64,000 nucleotides of DNA from contig NZ_CP091110.1 in assembly GCF_021560175.1 (NCBI RefSeq), positions 920,001 to 984,000 on the forward strand, in the 5' to 3' direction. Position 1 is the first letter of the stretch. Every line of letters begins with the position of its first letter. Made by a program: the position numbers and the translations under genes. Positions 59,015 through 64,000 of the stretch are shown here, one piece after another. This DNA is from Neobacillus drentensis. GTDB lineage: Bacteria; Bacillota; Bacilli; Bacillales; Cytobacillaceae. Under the pieces are notes generated by a model. It saw only the letters and a list, made by a program, of their open reading frames with translations, did no database searches and was not told the origin of the DNA.

Positions 59015-61216
59015 ATGTTTAGAAAAGTGAAAAAAAGTGTAGTTATAGCCGAAAAACCCTCTGTCGCTCGAGATATAGCACGAGTAATGCATTGTAATAA
59101 AAAAGGGAATGGTTTTTTTGAAGGAGATAAATATATTGTTACATGGGCATTAGGACATTTAGTTACCCTTGCAGACCCCGAAGTGTATGACGATAAATAT
59201 AAAACCTGGAAAATAGAAGATTTGCCAATGCTTCCAAATGAGCTGAAGCTTGTTGTCATTAAGCAAACGAGTAAGCAGTTTCATACTGTTAAAAGCCAAT
59301 TACAACGCTCTGATGTCGGGGAGATTGTTATTGCAACAGATAGTGGTCGTGAAGGGGAATTGGTTGCAAGATGGATACTTGCTAAGGCAAAGGTGAATAA
59401 ACCTACAAAACGTCTATGGATATCTTCCGTTACTGATAAAGCAATTAAAGATGGCTTTGCGAAATTGAAGCCGGGCAAGGACTATGAGAATTTATATCAT
59501 TCTGCTGTTGCACGGTCAGAAGCGGATTGGTATATCGGTCTTAATGCCACCCGTGCATTAACAACTCGTTTCAATGCCCAGCTAAACTGCGGCCGTGTTC
59601 AAACTCCAACGGTTGCAATCATTGCAGCGCGGGAGGATGAAATCAAAAACTTCAAACCGCAAACCTATTACGGGATCGAAGCCCAAACAACCGACAATTT
59701 AAAATTGACTTGGCAGGATCCAAAAGGAAATAGCCGCAGCTTTGATAAAGAAAAAACCGATGCAATTGTGAAAAAACTAGGCAAACAAAATGCCATTGTA
59801 AAAGAAATTGAGAAAAAACCGAAGAAGTCTTTTTCTCCGGGTCTTTATGATCTAACTGAACTACAGCGCGATGCGAATAAAATCTTTGGCTACTCTGCAA
59901 AGGAAACGTTAAACATTATGCAAAAACTATACGAGCAGCATAAAGTCTTAACCTATCCTCGTACAGACTCGCGTTACCTTTCTTCTGATATTGTCGAAAC
60001 ACTTCCTGAACGTTTGAGGGCATGTGGAGTTGGAGAATATCGTCCGTTAACTAATAAGATCTTAAGCAAGCCGATAAAAGCTTCGAAAGCATTCGTTGAT
60101 GATAGTAAAGTATCCGATCACCATGCGATTATTCCAACAGAAGGGTATGTAAACTTCTCGGCTTTCACCGATAAAGAACGAAAAATTTATGACTTAGTGG
60201 TAAAACGATTTTTAGCGGTGTTATTCCCGGCATTCGAGTATGAGCAGCTAACGCTTCGTGCAAAAATCGGGGAGGAGAACTTTGTTGCAAGGGGAAAAAC
60301 CATTTTATCAACCGGGTGGAAAGAAGTATACGAGAATCGCTTTGATGACGAGGATGCAGCAGAAGACCTAAAGGAACAGATTTTACCTCGCATTGAAAAA
60401 GGCGATACCCTTATCGTGAAACTAATCGCTCAAACATCTGGTCAAACCAGTGCACCTGCCCGTTTTAATGAGGCAACGTTACTATCAGCAATGGAAAACC
60501 CTACGAAGTATATGGAAACCAAAAGTAAGCAACTGGCCGAAACTTTAAAATCAACTGGTGGATTAGGAACTGTCGCAACCCGTGCTGATATTATTGATAA
60601 GCTTTTCAATTCATTCTTAATCGAGAAGCGCGGCAAAGACATTCATCTTACTTCTAAAGGACGTCAATTGTTGGATTTAGTGCCTGAAGAATTAAAATCT
60701 CCTGCCTTAACAGCTGAATGGGAACAAAAGCTAGATCAAATTGCCCATGGAAAGTTGAAAAAAGATGCGTTTATCAGCGAAATGAAAAAATATACAAAAG
60801 AAATTGTTGCTGAAATTAAATCGAGCAATAAAAAGTATAAGCATGACAATATCTCAACAAAAAGTTGCCCAGATTGTGGTAAACCAATGCTTGAAGTAAA
60901 TGGGAAAAAAGGTAAAATGCTTGTGTGCCAAGATCGTGAATGTGGACATCGCAAAAATGTTTCGCGAGTCACCAATGCGCGCTGCCCGCAATGCCATAAA
61001 AAACTGGAACTCCGAGGAGAAGGGGAAGGACAAATTTTTACTTGTAAATGCGGGCACCGTGAGAAACTATCTGCTTTCGAAGCGCGCCGTAAAAAAGAAT
61101 CGGCCGGTAAGGTGGATAAACGTACGGTGCAAAAGTATCTGAAAAGCCAAAACAAGGAAGAAGAGCCCATTAATACAGCTTTGGCAGATGCTTTAAAAAA
61201 GCTGAATCTAAAATAA
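59015..61216 (+). CDS. topB: DNA topoisomerase III
   Basis: 733 residues as drawn. A GTG at 59027 (MKKSVVIAEKPS) has AAAGGA 11 bases upstream and may be the real start. N-terminal Toprim domain (VVIAEKPSVARDIARV, then the ATDSGREGELVARW acid cluster), the topoisomerase IA core with the catalytic Tyr in LTYPRTDSRYLSSD, and two C-terminal zinc ribbons (CPDCGKP...CGHRK and CPQCHKK...CKCGHRE). It unlinks DNA during replication and recombination and often works with RecQ, whose gene is also in this window. Confidence 0.94.
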   Translation: MFRKVKKSVVIAEKPSVARDIARVMHCNKKGNGFFEGDKYIVTWALGHLVTLADPEVYDDKYKTWKIEDLPMLPNELKLVVIKQTSKQFHTVKSQLQRSDVGEIVIATDSGREGELVARWILAKAKVNKPTKRLWISSVTDKAIKDGFAKLKPGKDYENLYHSAVARSEADWYIGLNATRALTTRFNAQLNCGRVQTPTVAIIAAREDEIKNFKPQTYYGIEAQTTDNLKLTWQDPKGNSRSFDKEKTDAIVKKLGKQNAIVKEIEKKPKKSFSPGLYDLTELQRDANKIFGYSAKETLNIMQKLYEQHKVLTYPRTDSRYLSSDIVETLPERLRACGVGEYRPLTNKILSKPIKASKAFVDDSKVSDHHAIIPTEGYVNFSAFTDKERKIYDLVVKRFLAVLFPAFEYEQLTLRAKIGEENFVARGKTILSTGWKEVYENRFDDEDAAEDLKEQILPRIEKGDTLIVKLIAQTSGQTSAPARFNEATLLSAMENPTKYMETKSKQLAETLKSTGGLGTVATRADIIDKLFNSFLIEKRGKDIHLTSKGRQLLDLVPEELKSPALTAEWEQKLDQIAHGKLKKDAFISEMKKYTKEIVAEIKSSNKKYKHDNISTKSCPDCGKPMLEVNGKKGKMLVCQDRECGHRKNVSRVTNARCPQCHKKLELRGEGEGQIFTCKCGHREKLSAFEARRKKESAGKVDKRTVQKYLKSQNKEEEPINTALADALKKLNLK

Positions 61217-61240
61217 GCTGTATGTGTTGCAATATAGAAA

Positions 61241-61290
61241 AGAGGCTCCGATCCCTAATCTAAAAGGTTGAGGAATCCAGCCTCTTTCTT
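61241..61290 (+). terminator. Intrinsic terminator of topB
   Basis: AAAGAGGCT and AGCCTCTTT bracket an inner partly paired region. Confidence 0.75.
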
Positions 61291-61313
61291 CCTTTTATAA
61301 AAGAGTTCATCAA

Positions 61314-61341
61314 AAAAGGCGTGAAAAACTCACGCCCTTTT
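61314..61341 (-). terminator. Minus-strand terminator of the 67-residue gene
   Basis: On the minus strand GGGCGTGA pairs with TCACGCC around GTTTT, followed by TTTTTTG. Confidence 0.8.
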
Positions 61342-61543
61342 ACTTCATATGATTTGGGAGCCAGCGGCCAGTATCTACACGCTGTTCCTCCTCATTCTCG
61401 ATTCTATTCTTAAAAGCTTCTTGGGTAACAATTAATTCTTCATCTCCAATGGCTTCCTTTACATGCTTTTCTGTAAGGCTGTCCTTTGGAAAATTACCTG
61501 GGTGATTTTTCTTTTTGTGTTCAAAATGTTCTCCACGAGCCAA
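61340..61543 (-). CDS. Small hydrophilic protein (67 aa)
   Basis: 67 residues from TTG 61543, chosen because AAAGGAGTG lies six bases upstream; an earlier ATG at 61582 would put the ribosome site inside the gene. Charged, Lys/Glu-rich, no membrane part; ends DTGRWLPNHMK. It resembles small uncharacterised Bacillus proteins; function unknown. Confidence 0.7.
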   Translation of the reverse strand: MARGEHFEHKKKNHPGNFPKDSLTEKHVKEAIGDEELIVTQEAFKNRIENEEEQRVDTGRWLPNHMK

Positions 61544-61683
61544 CGTTAACACTCCTTTCGTCTTCGCATGTAGTTTCCCCAAACATTCCTAAAAATAAAT
61601 TGGAATCATTTTTCCAATTTATCAATAGGTCAGCAGTTGGTATAATTATGAGAGACAATCGAGTGTAAAAGGAGGCATTGAAC

Positions 61684-62058
61684 ATGGACTTTTTTCAGAT
61701 TCTGTCAGAAGACCGAATAAAAAAAGCGTATCAAGATGGTGAATTCGATTCACTGCCTGGCTTTGGCAAACCAATGCAGCTTGAGGATTTATCCGGCATT
61801 CCTGAGGACATGCGTATGGCCTATAAAATAATGAAAAATGCCGGTTATACAGAGGATGAAAGACGCATACGTCAAGAAATGCTGAACATTGAAGATCTCC
61901 TCAAAAAATGCGATGATAACGACAGGAAGAACCTTCAAAAAAAACTAAATGAAAAGCTGCTCAGGTTTAATCAGTTAATGGCAAAGAGGGGCGTTAAAAC
62001 AAATTCTTCCATGTTTAAAAACTATGAGTTAAACCTTCAACGCAAAATAAATAAATAA
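61684..62058 (+). CDS. DUF1992 family protein (DnaJ-C28-like conserved region)
   Basis: 124 residues from ATG 61684, eight bases after AAAGGAGG. The N-terminal SEDRIKKAYQDGEFDSLPGFGKPM is the DUF1992 hallmark, followed by helices. No J-domain is present. Function unknown. Confidence 0.87.
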   Translation: MDFFQILSEDRIKKAYQDGEFDSLPGFGKPMQLEDLSGIPEDMRMAYKIMKNAGYTEDERRIRQEMLNIEDLLKKCDDNDRKNLQKKLNEKLLRFNQLMAKRGVKTNSSMFKNYELNLQRKINK

Positions 62059-62062
62059 GAAG

Positions 62063-62109
62063 AGCTGGTTTGGTGAATAGGGAGCTACTCATCACCAGCT
62101 TTTTTTTCT
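62063..62109 (+). terminator. Intrinsic terminator of the DUF1992 gene
   Basis: AGCTGG and TGGTGA pair with TCATCA and CCAGCT; eight T follow. Confidence 0.75.
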
Positions 62110-62204
62110 TGTTCAATCGGTTTGCACATTCTGTCTAATAAAAAGCCAGCAACCACCATAAAGGCAATAGGGATGGAAAAATTCAAAACATGTATCAAGG
62201 TCAT
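62085..62204 (-). CDS. Small single-helix membrane protein (39 aa)
   Basis: ATG at 62204 on the minus strand follows AGGTAGGTG by five bases. One hydrophobic helix (NFSIPIAFMVVAGFLL) and a polar end (CKPIEQEKKAGDE). Its 3' end overlaps the terminator of the convergent gene. No family recognised. Confidence 0.55.
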   Translation of the reverse strand: MTLIHVLNFSIPIAFMVVAGFLLDRMCKPIEQEKKAGDE

Positions 62205-62518
62205 TTTACACACCTACCTCATATTTTTTGAATTTTTAGTATATTTATATGTTGTTTAAATTATATGTCAGTTGTCACACTTTAGACAAATTTAACCCTA
62301 ACCAGTAATTCAGGGAAAATTTGTAAATAAAAAGTAGTTATTTGTAGAATTATAGGAGAAATTGATTTAAAAAGGTGTTAGAAAATTAGTAAAAAATGAC
62401 AAAAAACAACACAATCCAGTTGCGGTAATCGATATAATGAACATATCACAAAAAGATTAAGTAAAAAGACCTAGATAAAAAGTGTTGGTGAAAAGATTGC
62501 ATTACTTAAGTAGGGAAA
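62205..62518. other. Upstream region of the sinI leader
   Basis: About 310 bases without a gene. TATAAT at 62433-62438 is the best -10 candidate for the riboswitch transcript; no good -35 is seen 16-18 bases before it. TTTGTCTAA (minus strand, near 62285) is one base from a Spo0A box, which would parallel B. subtilis sinI. Confidence 0.4.
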
Positions 62519-62606
62519 GCAGAAAAGGGCAAACCTGTTGAAAAGCAGGGACGCAAAGCCGAGGATCTAAGGCAGGGAAAAAGCTGCTATGATGGCCGGG
62601 TTACCT
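62519..62606 (+). ncRNA. c-di-GMP-I (GEMM) riboswitch upstream of sinI
   Basis: The core motifs of the GEMM-I aptamer appear in order: AGGGCAAACC, a first hairpin CCTG-TTGAAAAG-CAGG carrying the GNRA-like loop, GGGACGCAAAGCC, a second hairpin beginning GGATCTAAGG, and the closing GGCCGGGTTACC. The RNA binds cyclic di-GMP. It lies 32 bases before the sinI start. No strong intrinsic terminator stands between, only TACCT/AGGTA with a short T run (near 62602-62623), so the switch may act on translation or on a weak terminator. Confidence 0.9.
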
Positions 62607-62637
62607 GGAATACAGAGGTATTTTGGGAGTGAGTAGA

Positions 62638-62781
62638 ATGGTGATTACTGAAAAAGAAATGGATGTTGTTGATCAGGAATGGATGGAGCTTATTTTAGAG
62701 GCAAGAAAAATCGGACTCTCCATCGAGGATGTGCGCAATTTTCTTACACAGGATGAGTTAAAATCATCAGCTACATATTAA
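62638..62781 (+). CDS. sinI: SinI, antirepressor of SinR
   Basis: 47 residues. VDQEWMELILEARKIGLSIE aligns with the SinR-binding helix pair of B. subtilis SinI (LDQEWVELMVEAK). SinI sequesters the biofilm master repressor SinR, freeing matrix genes. GGGAG lies 8 bases before the ATG. Its leader is a c-di-GMP riboswitch, which is not the case in B. subtilis. It is convergent with sinR across a shared terminator, whereas in B. subtilis sinI and sinR lie in tandem. Confidence 0.88.
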   Translation: MVITEKEMDVVDQEWMELILEARKIGLSIEDVRNFLTQDELKSSATY

Positions 62782-62830
62782 AAAAAAGCATTCTACAAAA
62801 ATAAACGCTTTTGTAGAATGCTTTTTTTAT
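62780..62830. terminator. Bidirectional terminator between sinI and sinR
   Basis: AAAAAAGCATTCTACAAAA pairs with TTTTGTAGAATGCTTTTTT, a 19-base perfect stem around ATAAACGC, with A and T runs on both sides. Confidence 0.92.
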
Positions 62831-63156
62831 TCATTATTATTTTGATTAATCCGCCATTTATTAAATTCGAGAAAATCCTTGAATTGCTCTTTAGAAACAC
62901 CAGAATTCATGGCTTCTTTGACAAGGTTCATCCAATCCGTATCTAAATCGTCCTTATTGATTTGTTCGTGAATCAGATGCTCGACAGGAAGATTTAATAC
63001 GCCGGCAATTTTTTCAAGAAATTGAATGGAAGGGTTCTTTTGTAAATTTCTTTCTAAAGAACTTAAATAAGATTTTGCAACTCCCGCTTGCTCAGCAAGC
63101 TCGGATAGTGACATCTTCTTTTCTAAGCGGTATTTTTTAACACGGTCACCAATCAT
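62827..63156 (-). CDS. sinR: SinR-type repressor of biofilm matrix genes
   Basis: 109 residues, 111 in B. subtilis. N-terminal Xre-type helix-turn-helix with MSLSELAEQAGVAKSYLSSL and RNLQKNPSIQFLEKIAGVL, nearly identical to SinR, and a C-terminal SinI-binding/tetramer domain (DTDWMNLVKEAMNSGVSKEQ FKDFLEF). It represses matrix operons until SinI binds it. Confidence 0.92.
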   Translation of the reverse strand: MIGDRVKKYRLEKKMSLSELAEQAGVAKSYLSSLERNLQKNPSIQFLEKIAGVLNLPVEHLIHEQINKDDLDTDWMNLVKEAMNSGVSKEQFKDFLEFNKWRINQNNNE

Positions 63157-63477
63157 TGAATCTCACACACCTACATTTTAAATTTTTCCGATAAACAGTG
63201 TAATTACATTTTAATCGGTCAGAGTTCTTTACATATATTCTATCAAAAAGGTTGATGAAGTACCATATTAAGAACAGACTATTATTACAATATCATGAAC
63301 TATGTGAATATTTTCCTAGACCTAGGACCTGTGGAAGGTTTGTTTTGAAAAAAAAGCTCAATAGCGTTACTATTATGTTGTTGCCATTATAGTATGAAAG
63401 AATAATGTTCTAAACCACACTACAGCGAACAATATCAATGAATGTACATAAATATAATCAAAAAGGCAGGGAATCAG
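63157..63477. other. Intergenic region with SinR-box-like sites
   Basis: About 320 bases with no gene. GTTCTTT at 63224-63230 matches the SinR operator GTTCTYT, 68 bases upstream of the sinR start; an inverted AAGAAC near 63270 and GTTCTAA near 63408 are weaker. This may reflect autoregulation of sinR. Short motifs, so low confidence. Confidence 0.35.
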
Positions 63478-64000
63478 ATGATTGTATTAAAATCACAACG
63501 TGAAATTGAAGCAATGAAAAAGGCGGGAGAAATACTTGCAGCCTGTCATAAAGAAATTGCTAAGCTTATTAAACCAGGAATCACCACGTGGGAAATTGAA
63601 GAATTTGTAGATGAATTTCTCAGGAAACATGGAGCAACACCTGAACAAAAAGGGTATAAAGGATACGAATATGCAACCTGTGCTAGTATAAATGACGAGG
63701 TATGCCACGGGTTTCCTCGAAAGGATCCATTAAAAAATGGAGATATTGTTACTATTGATATGGTTGTAAATTATAATGGGGCGCTTGCGGATTCTGCCTG
63801 GTCTTACGGTGTTGGCGAAATTCCGGAGGAAGCAGCCCATTTATTAAATGTTACAAAAGAAGCCTTATACAAAGGGATTGAGCAGGCGGTTGTCGGGAAT
63901 CGAATTGGAGATATCGGTCATGCGATCCAAACGTATGTAGAAGGGGAAGGGTTTTCTGTTGTTCGTGATTTTATTGGCCATGGTATCGGCGCAGTTATGC
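63478..64000 (+). CDS. mapB: Methionine aminopeptidase type I (YflG/MapB-like), 5' part
   Basis: Starts at ATG 63478 after AGGCAGGG and runs off the window (174 residues visible). It removes the initiator Met from new proteins. MapI motifs: VCHGFP with the substrate His, DIVTIDMVVNYNGALADSAWSYGVG carrying two metal-binding Asp residues, and the GHGIG that starts the third ligand region at the edge. B. subtilis has two such enzymes, Map and YflG; the isolated position favours the YflG type. Confidence 0.92.
   Translation, partial: MIVLKSQREIEAMKKAGEILAACHKEIAKLIKPGITTWEIEEFVDEFLRKHGATPEQKGYKGYEYATCASINDEVCHGFPRKDPLKNGDIVTIDMVVNYNGALADSAWSYGVGEIPEEAAHLLNVTKEALYKGIEQAVVGNRIGDIGHAIQTYVEGEGFSVVRDFIGHGIGAVM

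Overview
The window looks like the chromosome of a low-GC, spore-forming Bacillaceae species. Many proteins have close Bacillus subtilis namesakes (YfkAB, LiaIH-FSR, SinI/SinR, YhfW, YetJ, YfmL, EfeUOB, TopB, AmpS, YflG). It is not B. subtilis itself: it carries a glutaminyl-tRNA synthetase, its lia operon lacks liaG, and it is dotted with GC-rich, hairpin-rich intergenic repeats. Neobacillus or a related genus would fit, but the genus cannot be settled from sequence reading alone. No tRNA, rRNA, prophage, transposase or CRISPR array was seen.

Layout. 1-0.85 kb: end of a CoA-transferase. 1.1-4.0 kb: RecQ followed by a 52-bp tandem repeat array. 4-7.7 kb: a formate/nitrite-type channel, the radical SAM protein YfkAB, a divergent HPr kinase paralogue, a hydrolase remnant and a small protein. 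7.8-12.9 kb: gluconate utilisation (gntP, an RpiR-type regulator, a short 6-phosphogluconate dehydrogenase, gntK) with a matching series of GAAA-N-TTTC palindromes in the promoters. 13.3-17.6 kb: split ThrE exporter, C39-like secreted protein, amino acid permease. 17.8-21.7 kb: a compact candidate peptide-signalling cassette (see below). 21.9-29.9 kb: a molybdenum oxidoreductase operon (NarI-like membrane protein, Mo-bisPGD enzyme, ferredoxin subunit, Rieske protein, small proteins) followed by two NarX/NreB-type kinases, a NarL-type regulator and an NreA-like GAF protein. 30-43.8 kb: glnS and assorted enzymes. 44-49 kb: LysM-CAP protein and liaIH-FSR. 49.3-53.3 kb: Fur-type iron uptake operon efeOBU. 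53.3-62 kb: flippase, YetJ, MscL, second 52-bp array, AmpS, MFS, TopB, small genes. 62.4-63.2 kb: a c-di-GMP riboswitch in front of sinI, convergent with sinR. 63.5 kb to the end: a methionine aminopeptidase cut by the window edge.

Most interesting. (1) A KinB-like histidine kinase and an HD-GYP protein share the same multi-TM sensor domain. They are followed, with an ATGA overlap, by an unannotated 21-residue basic peptide ending TCWWCPFVGL, then by a PqqD-like/M50 membrane protease. This looks like an undescribed peptide pheromone system that feeds both a phosphorelay and c-di-GMP turnover. (2) A GEMM-I c-di-GMP riboswitch precedes the biofilm antirepressor gene sinI. Together they suggest a peptide, c-di-GMP and SinI/SinR circuit; that link is inference. 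(3) Two distant arrays of different sequence share the same 52-bp period and the same core. (4) Three copies of one intergenic repeat show stepwise internal deletion.
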